Origin: Streptomyces endocoffeicus
GTDB taxonomy: Bacteria; Actinomycetota; Actinomycetes; Streptomycetales; Streptomycetaceae
NCBI RefSeq assembly: GCF_016741935.1
Contig: NZ_JAERRG010000021.1
Location: forward strand, 1 to 64,000
DNA: 64,000 nt
Reading direction: 5' to 3'
The notes under the pieces were generated by a model that was not told the DNA's origin, did no database searches, and saw only the letters and a program-made list of their open reading frames with translations. Made by a program: the position numbers and the translations under genes. Positions 24,884 to 33,013 of this stretch are shown piece by piece; the first letter of the stretch is position 1; every line of letters begins with the position of its first letter.

Positions 24884-25647
24884 GCGACGGGGCACAGTTC
24901 CGGCAGGTCTCGCCGGTACGGCTCTACCAGCGCATCGTCGAGCAGATCGAGCAGGCGATCGTGCGCGGTGACCTCAAGCCCGGTCAACGGCTGCCGAGCG
25001 AGCGGGAGCTGGTGACGCAGTTCGGGGCCAGCCGTCCCACGGTGCGCGAGGCGCTGCGCGTGCTGGAGAGCGACGGCCTCGTCCGATCGCGCCCGGGCGA
25101 TCCGAACGGCCCGGAGATCCTGCCCTTCTCGTCGGCCGGCCTGACCAAGCAGATGACCCGGCTCGTCCAGTTCGACAATGTGTCGATGGCCGAGCTGATC
25201 TCGTTCCGCATGATCCTCGACGGGTCGGCGAGCTCACTGGCGGCCCGGCTGCGGTCCGAGGAGGAGCTGTCCGCGATGGAGCGGACGATCGCCGTCATGG
25301 CGGATGCGATCGAGGCGGGGTACGAGGAGTTCGGCAAGGCCGACGTCGCGTTCCACGAGGCGGTGGCCGTGGCCAGCCGCAACTCCCTCATCGAGGTCTG
25401 CAACCAGGTGGTCAGGGGCGCGGTCCTCGCGCTGATCTCGGACAAGGTCGCCCATGCCCACAACAGCGCGGCGCTCATGCGGGAGTCCCTCCGCCACCAC
25501 CAGGAGGTGCTCGAGGCGATCCGGGCAGGGGACGGCCAGGCGGCGGCGCGCATCTCCCGGCGCAAGCTCTACGAGTACTACGCCGGCTACGTCCCCGAGG
25601 ACGAACGGGGGCCGCTGCTCGCGCTCGTGGAGGACGAGGAGGCCTGA
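24880..25647 (+). CDS. GntR/FCD-family regulator (FadR subfamily), regulator 1
   Basis: A 255-residue regulator starting at TTG, which overlaps the amidase stop; GGGGAGAAG precedes it. Residues 10-85 are the winged helix (LPSERELVTQFGASRPTVREALRVLE) and residues 95-240 the all-helical FCD domain with ligand/metal residues in DVAFHEAVAVASRN and the later HH. Its co-transcription with the amidase across operator copy 2 suggests autoregulation. It is the best candidate to bind the TACTGGTnnGACCAGTA palindromes. Confidence 0.87.
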   Translation: MSDGAQFRQVSPVRLYQRIVEQIEQAIVRGDLKPGQRLPSERELVTQFGASRPTVREALRVLESDGLVRSRPGDPNGPEILPFSSAGLTKQMTRLVQFDNVSMAELISFRMILDGSASSLAARLRSEEELSAMERTIAVMADAIEAGYEEFGKADVAFHEAVAVASRNSLIEVCNQVVRGAVLALISDKVAHAHNSAALMRESLRHHQEVLEAIRAGDGQAAARISRRKLYEYYAGYVPEDERGPLLALVEDEEA

Positions 25648-25680
25648 ACCCCGCTGCCTCCGCCCGGCGTGGGAGCGTTT

Positions 25681-25716
25681 CCCTCAGTGCCCTCAGTGCC
25701 CTCAGTGCCCTCAGTG
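25681..25716. repeat. 9-bp tandem repeat, four copies
   Basis: CCCTCAGTG is repeated four times without interruption. The last unit contains the stop codon of the minus-strand SDR gene, and every unit carries the same TGA on that strand, so copy-number change would not extend the protein. Confidence 0.9.
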
Positions 25717-26430
25717 CAGCGACCGGCCGCCGTCGACGGCGAGGGTGGCTCCGGTGAGGTAGCCGTTGGTCCCGGCCAGCACCACCGCTTCGGCGATCTC
25801 CTCGGCCGTGCCCGCTCTGCCGATCAGGTAGCCGCGCCGCTCGTCGACGTGTGCGCGCTCGCTCGGCGAGCGCTGCTCCTGAGCCGTCCTGGCCAGGGGA
25901 GTGTCGACGAGACCGGGGCACACACAGTTCACCCGGATGCCCCGGGGGGCGAGGTCCAGGGCCATCGAGCGGCTCAGCCCGACGGCCGCGGACTTCGACG
26001 CGACGTAGGCGGCCATCTCGGGGATCGGCCGCACTCCGGCGGCGGACGAGACGACCACGATCGCCCCGCCTTCGCCCATGAGGGGCAGCAGCGCCCGGCT
26101 GACCGTCCACACCCCGGTCACGTTCACGGCGAAGGCCCGGTGCCAGTCGTCCTCCGCCGTCCCGGCCGTGGTGTCGACCGCTCCGACGGCGACCGCACCC
26201 GCGCAGTGCACCAGCAGGTCAAGGCGGCCGTGGGCATGGGCGACCCGCTCGGCGAGCGCGTGAACGGACGCGCTGTCGGTGACGTCCACCGGCTCGTCCC
26301 CCGCGGCCGGAGCCCGGTCCGCCACCACCACGGCGGTGCCTCCCGCCCGCAGCCGCGCGACCACGGCGGCACCGATTCCACTGGCGCCGCCTGTGACGAC
26401 CGCGACGCCCGGAGCGATACCGGCGCTCAT
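25711..26430 (-). CDS. SDR-family oxidoreductase
   Basis: A 239-residue classical SDR with TGGASGIGAAV (cofactor), NVTGVW, SSAAGV (catalytic Ser), YVASKSAAV (YxxxK) and the terminal ATLAVDGG. It follows the CE4 deacetylase gene by a 4-base overlap and belongs to that two-gene unit. It probably reduces or oxidises a carbonyl/alcohol in the island's pathway. The substrate is unknown. It converges on gntR1, with tandem repeats at its end. Confidence 0.85.
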   Translation of the reverse strand: MSAGIAPGVAVVTGGASGIGAAVVARLRAGGTAVVVADRAPAAGDEPVDVTDSASVHALAERVAHAHGRLDLLVHCAGAVAVGAVDTTAGTAEDDWHRAFAVNVTGVWTVSRALLPLMGEGGAIVVVSSAAGVRPIPEMAAYVASKSAAVGLSRSMALDLAPRGIRVNCVCPGLVDTPLARTAQEQRSPSERAHVDERRGYLIGRAGTAEEIAEAVVLAGTNGYLTGATLAVDGGRSLH

Positions 26431-27242
26431 GTGGCGTCCCGCTCCGCGAGAAGCCCCGGACGAACGCGCTCGGCGTAGTCGGCGCAGGCCAGGAACTCCG
26501 CGCGCCCGGAGGCCAGCACATGCCGGATGGTCTGCTCCAGGACCCACATCCGGGACGGCCGCCCGATGATCTGCGGGTGCATGGCGAGCATGAAGTGCGT
26601 CCCCGGCTCCTCGGCCAGACCGTCGAACTCCCGGGTCCAGGTCTCCAGCACCGCCGAGGGCGCCGACATCACCCGCCCCGGCACGCGGTTGGTGTACATG
26701 AAGACCGGGGTGTCGACGAGGGCCCAGGCGAACGGGAGCTCGACGATGCCGGTGGTGCGGTCGCGCGTGTCCAGCAGGTGGGCCGAGTCGGAGTCGAAGA
26801 GGTTGGAGGAGAACCGCATGCCGTGCTTCTCCATCAGTTTCACCGAGTGCGGGGTCAGCTCCGCGGCGGGCGAGCGCCAGCCCTGGGGCACGCGGCCCGT
26901 CGCCCGTGTGATGGCGTCCGCGGCGAGCTGGAACTCCTCGGCCTCCTGCTCCTCGCCGAGGTTCTCGGACCAGGCGTGGGTGTGGCTGTGGTGCTCGATG
27001 GTCAGCCCCGCCTCCAGGATCGCCTCGATCTGGGCGGGGTAGCGCTCCACGACCTGGCCGGGGACGAAGAAGGTGGCCGTGACGCCGTAGCGGCGCAGCA
27101 GAGCGAGGATCCGGGGCAGCCCCACCTTCGGGCCGTAGTGTCCCTGGGACACCCAGACCGGCTTGTCCGCCCCGGCGGGGTCGCGGGCCGTCCAGAGGAG
27201 CTCGGCGTCCATGTCGAAGGTCAGCAGAACGGGTGTGGTCAT
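26427..27242 (-). CDS. Polysaccharide deacetylase (CE4) family protein
   Basis: A 271-residue NodB-fold deacetylase. The motifs are LLTFDMDAE (catalytic Asp and metal Asp), HSHTHAW (metal His pair), RSPAAE and the late MHPQIIGR His. There is no signal peptide or anchor, and the sequence resembles cytosolic CE4 members such as PuuE-type allantoinases and other C-N hydrolases rather than cell-wall deacetylases. It is divergent from gntR2 and shares its promoter region. In this island it may act on an amide, in line with the two amidases. Confidence 0.83.
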   Translation of the reverse strand: MTTPVLLTFDMDAELLWTARDPAGADKPVWVSQGHYGPKVGLPRILALLRRYGVTATFFVPGQVVERYPAQIEAILEAGLTIEHHSHTHAWSENLGEEQEAEEFQLAADAITRATGRVPQGWRSPAAELTPHSVKLMEKHGMRFSSNLFDSDSAHLLDTRDRTTGIVELPFAWALVDTPVFMYTNRVPGRVMSAPSAVLETWTREFDGLAEEPGTHFMLAMHPQIIGRPSRMWVLEQTIRHVLASGRAEFLACADYAERVRPGLLAERDAT

Positions 27243-27291
27243 CGATGTGCTCCTGGCTGGATCCGGACGGGACGTCCGTCCCTGACGGGAA

Positions 27292-27308
27292 TTGTGGTCT
27301 GAACAGCT
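27292..27308. promoter_or_regulatory. Degenerate FadR-type operator, copy 4
   Basis: TTGTGGTCTGAACAGCT keeps the TGGTnnGAnCAG core of the three strong copies but loses the outer bases. It lies between the divergent deacetylase (start 27242) and gntR2 (start 27369). It could be a weak site for the same regulator or chance. Confidence 0.4.
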
Positions 27309-27368
27309 GCTAGGTTGAATATGTGGCTGTGTGGGGCGCGGCCCGGGGGACGACGGGACTGGGGAGCG

Positions 27369-28130
27369 ATGTTCACGCCGGTAGACAAGAAGCGGGCCTT
27401 CGAGGCGGTCGTCCAGCAGATCGAGTCGGCGATCTACGCCGGCGAGTACGCCCCCGGTGACTTCCTTCCGCCCGAGCGGACGCTGGTCGAGGACTTCGGG
27501 GTGGGCCGGTCCACGGTCCGCGAGGCGCTGCGGATCCTGGAGAGCATGGGCCTGGTGAGGACCAGCCCGGGCAGCCGGAGCGGACCCGAGGTCTGCGGCT
27601 CGGTGACCCCGGGCCTGACCCGGATGCTGCGGGGCGCGGTGCGGATGGAGGAGATCCCGGTGGTGGACCTCGTCCAGTACCGGATCATCGCCGGAGCCGC
27701 CGCCAACCGGCTCGCGGCTCATCTGCGGACGGATGAGCACCTCGAGCGGATGGAGGCGGCGATCGAGGCGATGGAGGCCGCCACCGACGCCGCCTCCTTC
27801 GCCGCGGCGGACGACGGCTTCCACGTGGTCGTCCGGGAGGCGGCCGGGAACCGGGTGCTCGGCATGGTGGGCGGCGTGATTCAGGACGCCACCCTCGATC
27901 TGGTGGCCGGGGCCGTCGGCCCGTCGGCCGGTGCGTCGCGGATGCGGCGGGAGTTCATCGCGGACCACCGCCGCATCCTCGCCGCGATCGCCGGGCGTGA
28001 CGGCGACACCGCGGCCCGGCTGGCCAGCCAGACCCTGTACGACGCCTACTCCGGCGCCCTCGACGAGGACCAGCGGCACCGACTCGCGGTGCTGCTCGAG
28101 CCGGACGTACGGAACTCGCGCGGCCATTGA
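27369..28130 (+). CDS. GntR/FCD-family regulator (FadR subfamily), regulator 2
   Basis: A 253-residue regulator with the winged helix at residues 8-80 (LPPERTLVEDFGVGRSTVREALRILES) and an FCD domain containing DDGFHVVVREAAGN. It is clearly a paralogue of regulator 1 (shared STVREALRxLES and SRPGxxxGPE-type hinge). The start ATG is preceded by GGGGAG. It is divergent from the deacetylase-SDR unit and ends 7 bases before the convergent amidase. It could recognise the same palindrome as regulator 1 or a subset. Confidence 0.85.
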   Translation: MFTPVDKKRAFEAVVQQIESAIYAGEYAPGDFLPPERTLVEDFGVGRSTVREALRILESMGLVRTSPGSRSGPEVCGSVTPGLTRMLRGAVRMEEIPVVDLVQYRIIAGAAANRLAAHLRTDEHLERMEAAIEAMEAATDAASFAAADDGFHVVVREAAGNRVLGMVGGVIQDATLDLVAGAVGPSAGASRMRREFIADHRRILAAIAGRDGDTAARLASQTLYDAYSGALDEDQRHRLAVLLEPDVRNSRGH

Positions 28131-28137
28131 GCCCACC

Positions 28138-29637
28138 TCACCCGGCCGTGGCCGAACGTGCCGGCCACGGCGCGGGGCGAGGCGGGAAGACATGCCGCTG
28201 CACCGCGCCGGCCACGTCCAGGAGCCGGTCCTCGGCCCCCGGGCGGCCCAGCACCTGCAGCCCCACCGGCATCCCCGCCACCGTTCCGCACGGCACCGTG
28301 ATCGCTGGGTAGCCGGTGTAGTTGGCCAGGAAGGTGTACGCGACCAGCTCGCGGCGGGCGACCTCGGGCAGTGCGTCGGGCGGACCGCCCGCACCCTCCG
28401 GTGCGATCACTCCCGTGGTGGGCGTCACCAGGAAGTCGACGCCGTCGAGCAGCGTGTCGAGGTGGTCCGCGGCGGCGTCCGCGCGGCCCAGCGATTCCGA
28501 GTACCGCGCGCCGCTGACCTCGGCCGCCCGCTCGAAGTGGTGGCGGGTGTAGCCGGAGAGGAGCCGGCGCGAGGCCGCGTCGGCCATCATCCGGTCCCCT
28601 CCGGTGGCCAGCCGGTCGGCCATCATGGCGTCGTAGAAGGGTTCGGCGAACCGGGGGGTGTCCAGGCCGAGCCGGCTGTCGTCGACCTCGACGTCGTCGA
28701 GGAGGGCGAGCCGTCCCACCGCGACGCGGACCGCCTCGACCACCTCGGGGGCGGCGTCCCGGCCGCTGTCGGCGACCCAGCGCAGCCGCCACCCGGGGTG
28801 CGCGGACCGAATGGCGGCATCGCGGTCGACGAAGACGCGAGTGCTCCGCTCGGCGTCCCACGGCCCCCGCATGGCCTGCCACATCGCACGGGCGTCCGCG
28901 ACCCGCAACGCCAGGGGACCGGGGACGGAGAACCGGCGGGTGCCGATGAACCCGCCACCGGCCGGCGTGGCCCCACGGGACGGCTTGAGCCCGACCACAC
29001 CGCACAGGGCCGCCGGAATGCGCACCGATCCTCCCCCGTCACTGCCCAGGGCGACCGGGGTCAGACCGGCGGCGACGGAGGCCGCGGCGCCCCCGCTCGA
29101 CCCGCCGCAGATGCGGGCCGGGTCCCACGGGTTGAGCGTCTCCGGCTGGAGTTCGTTGACCGTGCGGATGTAGATCGCGAATTCGGAGGCGTTGGTCTTG
29201 CCCACGAGGATTCCCCCCGCGCGCCGGATGCGAGCGACCACCGGAGCGTCCCGCACCGGCACGTGCTCGGCGAACACCGCGGAACCGAACGTCGTACGGA
29301 CGTGGCCGGTCGGGTAGGTGTCCTTGACCGAGAAGGGGACCCCGTGCATCGGTCCCAGGCGATCCGGTGCCGCGTCGGCCGCCTCGGCATCGGCGAGCGC
29401 CCGCTCGGGACAGACCGTGAGGAAGGCACGCAGTCCCGGATCGCGGTCGCGGATCCGGTCCAGGCTCTCTCGAGTGGCCGTCACGGCGGAGCGGGCCCCC
29501 TCCCTCCGCTGTGCGTCCTGCTGCGGGTCCTGCTGCGCATCCCGCTGTGCGTCTTGCTGCGCGTCTTGCTGTGCGTCAGGGGCACTCGCCAAGGTGTTCA
29601 CTCCGATCGTGGTTCGGGAATGACCGGGGGCGGTCAT
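28138..29637 (-). CDS. Amidase-signature family enzyme with QQDA repeats
   Basis: A 499-residue amidase-signature hydrolase. The triad is Lys105 (SVKDTY), the cis-Ser in GGSSGGAA (180-181) and nucleophile Ser204 (SDGGGSVRIP). Residues 21-45 are a low-complexity run of (Q)QDA units encoded by six 12-bp repeats. The ATG at 29637 overlaps the SDR stop; a GTG at 29601 would drop the first 12 residues. It is the last gene of the MHS transporter-SDR-amidase operon and probably hydrolyses the transported compound or a product. Confidence 0.85.
   Translation of the reverse strand: MTAPGHSRTTIGVNTLASAPDAQQDAQQDAQRDAQQDPQQDAQRREGARSAVTATRESLDRIRDRDPGLRAFLTVCPERALADAEAADAAPDRLGPMHGVPFSVKDTYPTGHVRTTFGSAVFAEHVPVRDAPVVARIRRAGGILVGKTNASEFAIYIRTVNELQPETLNPWDPARICGGSSGGAAASVAAGLTPVALGSDGGGSVRIPAALCGVVGLKPSRGATPAGGGFIGTRRFSVPGPLALRVADARAMWQAMRGPWDAERSTRVFVDRDAAIRSAHPGWRLRWVADSGRDAAPEVVEAVRVAVGRLALLDDVEVDDSRLGLDTPRFAEPFYDAMMADRLATGGDRMMADAASRRLLSGYTRHHFERAAEVSGARYSESLGRADAAADHLDTLLDGVDFLVTPTTGVIAPEGAGGPPDALPEVARRELVAYTFLANYTGYPAITVPCGTVAGMPVGLQVLGRPGAEDRLLDVAGAVQRHVFPPRPAPWPARSATAG
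29509..29580. repeat. 12-bp degenerate tandem repeat, six copies
   Basis: Six consecutive 12-base units of the form ctgtgcgtcttg encode the QDAQ run near the N terminus of the amidase. Changes are mostly silent or Q/R, so the repeat has expanded in frame. Confidence 0.85.
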
Positions 29638-30404
29638 GACCAGCCGCCGAAGATCGACCAGCCGCCGTCGACGGCGAGGGTCTGACCTGTGACATAGGAC
29701 GCCTCGGCCGAGAGCAGGAAGCGCACCACGGAGGCGACCTCGCCGGGCGACCCGAGACGGCCCAGCGGGGTACGCCCGAGGACGCCCTGCTCGTCGAGCA
29801 GACCGCGGGCGAAGTTGCGCTCGACCAGCGGTGTGCGGATCGTGCCCGGGGCGACCGCGTTCACCCGGATCCCGGCGGCCGCCCACTCGGCGGCAAGCTG
29901 GCGGACGAGCCCCTCGAGCCCCGCCTTCACCGCGCCGTACCCCGTTCGGCCGTGCAGCGCCCGGCCCGCGGCCAGGCTCGACATCGCCACCACCGCGCCC
30001 CCGCGGACGGCCAGCAGCGGATGGGCGGTGCGCAGCAGCCGGGCGGCGGCCTCGACATGGACCGCCCACAGCTCATGCCAGCCCGTGTCGTCGATGTCGA
30101 GGAACGAGCGGGTCATGCCGGTGCCCGCGTTGCTGACCACTCCGTCGACGCGTCCGAAGGCCGCCTCTGCGGCCTCGACGAGCGCCCGGGTGGTCGCCGG
30201 ATCGGCGACATCGCCCGCCACCGCGACACAGCCCCGGCCCTCGGCCCGTACCTCCGACTCCGCCCGCGCCAGGTCGCCGTCCGCGTCGAGGCCGTGCACG
30301 ACCACGTCCCAGCCGGTGCGGGCGAGTGCGAGGGCGCACGCCCGCCCGATCCCCGACGACGAGCCGGTCACCACCGCGGCGGGCCTTCCCTGTCCGGTGC
30401 TCAT
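29634..30404 (-). CDS. SDR-family oxidoreductase
   Basis: A 256-residue SDR with TGSSSGIGRA, NAGTG, MSSLAAG, YGAVKAG and the terminal TLAVDGGW. It overlaps the MHS transporter upstream and the amidase downstream by ATGA at both ends, so the three are one operon. It is a redox step of the pathway; the substrate is unknown. Confidence 0.86.
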   Translation of the reverse strand: MSTGQGRPAAVVTGSSSGIGRACALALARTGWDVVVHGLDADGDLARAESEVRAEGRGCVAVAGDVADPATTRALVEAAEAAFGRVDGVVSNAGTGMTRSFLDIDDTGWHELWAVHVEAAARLLRTAHPLLAVRGGAVVAMSSLAAGRALHGRTGYGAVKAGLEGLVRQLAAEWAAAGIRVNAVAPGTIRTPLVERNFARGLLDEQGVLGRTPLGRLGSPGEVASVVRFLLSAEASYVTGQTLAVDGGWSIFGGWS

Positions 30405-31723
30405 CGATCCCGCAGCGGTTCGAAGGCCGTCTCGCGCATCCGCAGATAGACGATCAGCGTCGGGATCGCGGCGGCCATCGCCCAGAACGCCGGGGCGAGC
30501 GGGGTGCCGAGCCAGGCGATCAGACCCGTCGCGATGAACGGGGCGGTCCCGCCGAAGATCGCCGAGCTGAGGTTGTACGGCAGGGCCATGCCGGAGTAGC
30601 GCAGCCGGGTCGGGAACAACTCGGTCAGGCCCGCCGTGCCCGGACCCGAGTAGCACGCCATGATGAGCATCGCCGGGAGTTGGGCGACCAGCGCGGCCCA
30701 CAACGAGCCATGGGACATCAAGAGGTAGATGGGGATCGCCGATACGAAGAACACGGCGGCGTGGGCGATCAGGATCGGCCGTCTGCCCACCCTGTCCGAC
30801 ACCCGTCCCATGACCAGCGTCAGCGCCGCGTAGACGGTCATCCCGATGACATTGGCCAGGTAGGCGTCGCCGAGGCTCAGACCGGCCTCGTTGTGCAGGA
30901 ACGTCGGGGTGTAGGTCAGGAACGTGTAGAAACCGATGTTCGGCAGGGCGGTGTAGAAGAACGCGGTGAACATCGCGCCGCGCTGAGTCCGCACCGCCTC
31001 GGCGGCCGGTCGTTCGGCCACCTCACCGGCCTCCCGCAGGGCCTGGAAGTGGGGTGTGTCCGCCATCCGGAACCGGATGTAGAAGCCGATCGCGCCCAGC
31101 GGAAGCGACAACAGGAACGGGATGCGCCAGCCGCCGTTCTCCAGCGCGTCGGCCGAGCCGAGGTTGGTGATCGCCGTGACGACCAGGACACCGGCCAGTG
31201 TCCCGGTGATGACGCTGAACTGCTGCCAGCTCGACACCCGGCCGCGCCGGCCGACCGGGGCGTTCTCGGTCATCACCGTGGCCGAGCCGGTGAACTCCCC
31301 ACCGGCCGAGAAACCCTGGAGCAGACGCAGCAGCACCAGGAGCGCGGGTGCCGCGACCCCGGCGGCCGCGTAGGTGGGCAGCAGCCCCATGCCGAGGGTG
31401 CTCGCCGACACCAGGATCAGGGCCCACGCCAGTGCGGTACGCCGGCCACGCCGGTCGCCGAGCTGCCCGAAGAACAGCCCGCCCAGCGGCCGGACCACGA
31501 AGCCGACACCGAACACCGCGAACGTCGACAGCGTCGAGGCCACGGTGGACTCGCTCGGAAAGAACAGTGACGAGATCACCGGACTGAGCGCGGCGTAGAC
31601 GCCGTAGTCGTACCACTCGATGAAGTTGCCGATGCCACCGGCGACGACCGCGCGGCGCGAGCTGTGTCCGGACGGCACGGTATCGGTCTGCGCCACGTTC
31701 GGGGGTCTGGCGGTCGTGGGCAT
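30401..31723 (-). CDS. MFS transporter, metabolite:H+ symporter (MHS) family
   Basis: A 440-residue, twelve-helix MFS protein of the MHS branch (ProP/ShiA/KgtP relatives). The signature is GNFIEWYDYGVY near the N terminus, with RPLGGLFFGQLGDRRGRR in loop 2-3 and LLRLLQGFSAGGEFTGS in helix 4-5. These carriers import organic acids, betaines or aromatic acids with protons. It leads the SDR-amidase operon and has the best copy of the FadR-type palindrome 36 bases upstream. Confidence 0.88.
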   Translation of the reverse strand: MPTTARPPNVAQTDTVPSGHSSRRAVVAGGIGNFIEWYDYGVYAALSPVISSLFFPSESTVASTLSTFAVFGVGFVVRPLGGLFFGQLGDRRGRRTALAWALILVSASTLGMGLLPTYAAAGVAAPALLVLLRLLQGFSAGGEFTGSATVMTENAPVGRRGRVSSWQQFSVITGTLAGVLVVTAITNLGSADALENGGWRIPFLLSLPLGAIGFYIRFRMADTPHFQALREAGEVAERPAAEAVRTQRGAMFTAFFYTALPNIGFYTFLTYTPTFLHNEAGLSLGDAYLANVIGMTVYAALTLVMGRVSDRVGRRPILIAHAAVFFVSAIPIYLLMSHGSLWAALVAQLPAMLIMACYSGPGTAGLTELFPTRLRYSGMALPYNLSSAIFGGTAPFIATGLIAWLGTPLAPAFWAMAAAIPTLIVYLRMRETAFEPLRDR

Positions 31724-31758
31724 ATGAGCCTCCCTGAGACATGGTTTTTGCGACCTAG

Positions 31759-31777
31759 CTACTGGTCGGACCAGTAG
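31759..31777. promoter_or_regulatory. FadR-type operator, copy 3 (MHS transporter operon)
   Basis: CTACTGGTCGGACCAGTAG is a perfect 9-bp palindrome around one base, 36 bases upstream of the transporter start. It is the strongest of the copies in the window and nearly equals the E. coli FadR consensus. Confidence 0.8.
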
Positions 31778-31829
31778 AAAAGTAGGTCACCGCGCCGGGA
31801 GTGTCCAGGGTCGCGGTTCCCCGAATACC

Positions 31830-32291
31830 TCAGGGCATGGGAGTTCCGCGTTGCCAGGAGTCGATGACGATCAGCGTCTTCGTCTGGAGCACACCAACCC
31901 CCTTACGGCGCAGACGATTGACCACTTTCTGCAGGTCATCGACGCTGTCGACATGCAACCTGACGAGCGCGTCCACATCGCCGGTGAGCGTCAGCACCTC
32001 GTCGACCTCCGGCAGGGTCGACGCGAACTCCACGATGTCGTGGATATCGGTGTCGCCCGTGAAGCGCAGCTCGGTGACCGCCTGAAGGCCCTGCCCCAGC
32101 TTGGCCTGATCCGTGGTGATCGTGTAGCCGGTGATGATTCCCGACTCCTCCAGGCGTGCGATGCGCCGGCGGACCGGCGCCGGGGAGAGCTTCACCAGAC
32201 GTGCGATATCGCGAACGGTGCGCCGCCCGTCGGCTCGCAGCAACTCCAGGATGTGCAGATCGACTGAGTCGAGATGTACGGGTGCCGACAT
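31830..32291 (-). CDS. Lrp/AsnC-family regulator
   Basis: A 153-residue regulator: an AsnC winged helix at 5-65 (DLHILELLRADGRRTVRDIARLV, SPAPVRRRIARLEESGII) followed by the RAM ligand domain ending VLQTKTLIVIDSWQ. It is divergent from the branched-chain dehydrogenase operon, where Lrp-type BkdR regulators are known in other bacteria, so control by a branched-chain amino acid is likely. The ATG start at 32291 was chosen over upstream in-frame codons because the domain begins immediately after it. Confidence 0.85.
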   Translation of the reverse strand: MSAPVHLDSVDLHILELLRADGRRTVRDIARLVKLSPAPVRRRIARLEESGIITGYTITTDQAKLGQGLQAVTELRFTGDTDIHDIVEFASTLPEVDEVLTLTGDVDALVRLHVDSVDDLQKVVNRLRRKGVGVLQTKTLIVIDSWQRGTPMP

Positions 32292-32372
32292 GCCGGAAGT
32301 GTAAGCAGTACTTCCCTCAACGCTCACTCCCGCCCCGGCCGGACTGCTCAAGAGGAGCGTGTTCCGCGTCGC

Positions 32373-32394
32373 TGTGCACACTTTCGTTGTGCAC
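32373..32394. promoter_or_regulatory. Candidate Lrp-binding repeats
   Basis: TGTGCAC occurs at 32373-32379 and 32388-32394, a 15-bp spacing, in the 131-base gap between the Lrp gene and the divergent dehydrogenase operon. GTGCAC is itself palindromic. Lrp-type proteins often bind such phased short sites. Assignment is by position. Confidence 0.4.
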
Positions 32395-32422
32395 CGATCG
32401 GGCCCTTGAAACGGTGTCCCGC

Positions 32423-33013
32423 ATGTCAGCGTCGACACAACCGGCAACACACGTTGCCCCATCCGAAACCATGCGGCCAGGCAGCCACCGGGCCGGTGCC
32501 GTGCTGCGACTCGATGTCCTCGCCACGCCCCTGGCGGTCGCCCGGGTCGCCTCGATCCTGGCCCATCGCCAGTTCGACGTGGTCACCATGGACATCGCCG
32601 CGCCCGTCGACGGGGTGCGGAGGATCACCATCGAGGTGGACACGGCAGACGACATCAGATTGCAGCAACTCGTCAAGTTCCTGAACCGCTCATCCGACGT
32701 CGTCAAGGTCATCCGCCTCTCCGACGACATGTCGCACAACCGGCGCGGGGCATTCGTCACGGTCGCCTTCCCCGAAGGCCGGCTCGCCGAAGCCGTCGCC
32801 ATCGCCCGGGCGTTCTCCGCCGAGATCGTGGAAGCGGACCGGACCCGCTGCACCGTCTTCACCGCGGCGGAGCCCGCTCGTGTCGACGACCTCGTCAAGG
32901 CGCTCTCCGGCTTCACCATCCGGGAGCTCGTGATGGCGGCGCCGCTGCGGATCCCGCGTCCGCTCCGGAAGCACACCGCCGAGGACCGCGGCCGCACCGG
33001 GGGGCAGCGATGA
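32423..33013 (+). CDS. IlvH-like ACT-domain protein
   Basis: A 196-residue protein with an N-terminal ACT domain (VLRLDVLATPLAVARVASILAHR, residues about 27-100) and a second domain (FVTVAFPEGRLAEAVAIARAFSAEIVEAD) arranged as in the acetolactate synthase small subunit IlvH/IlvN. No acetolactate synthase large subunit is near. Its stop overlaps the E1-alpha start by ATGA, so it heads the dehydrogenase operon. I infer a branched-chain amino acid sensor for the ThDP-dependent E1 or for some other enzyme. The start is uncertain because no good binding site precedes the ATG at 32423. Confidence 0.7.
   Translation: MSASTQPATHVAPSETMRPGSHRAGAVLRLDVLATPLAVARVASILAHRQFDVVTMDIAAPVDGVRRITIEVDTADDIRLQQLVKFLNRSSDVVKVIRLSDDMSHNRRGAFVTVAFPEGRLAEAVAIARAFSAEIVEADRTRCTVFTAAEPARVDDLVKALSGFTIRELVMAAPLRIPRPLRKHTAEDRGRTGGQR

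Noticed and set aside
29602..30069. Longer amidase frame reaching back into the SDR gene
   Set aside because: The SDR is intact in its own frame to 29634, and the amidase ATG at 29637 overlaps its stop in the same ATGA style as the rest of the operon.
32423..33013. ACT protein as an ordinary acetolactate synthase small subunit in an ilvBH operon
   Set aside because: No large-subunit gene is adjacent; it overlaps E1-alpha, so a role linked to the dehydrogenase is more likely.
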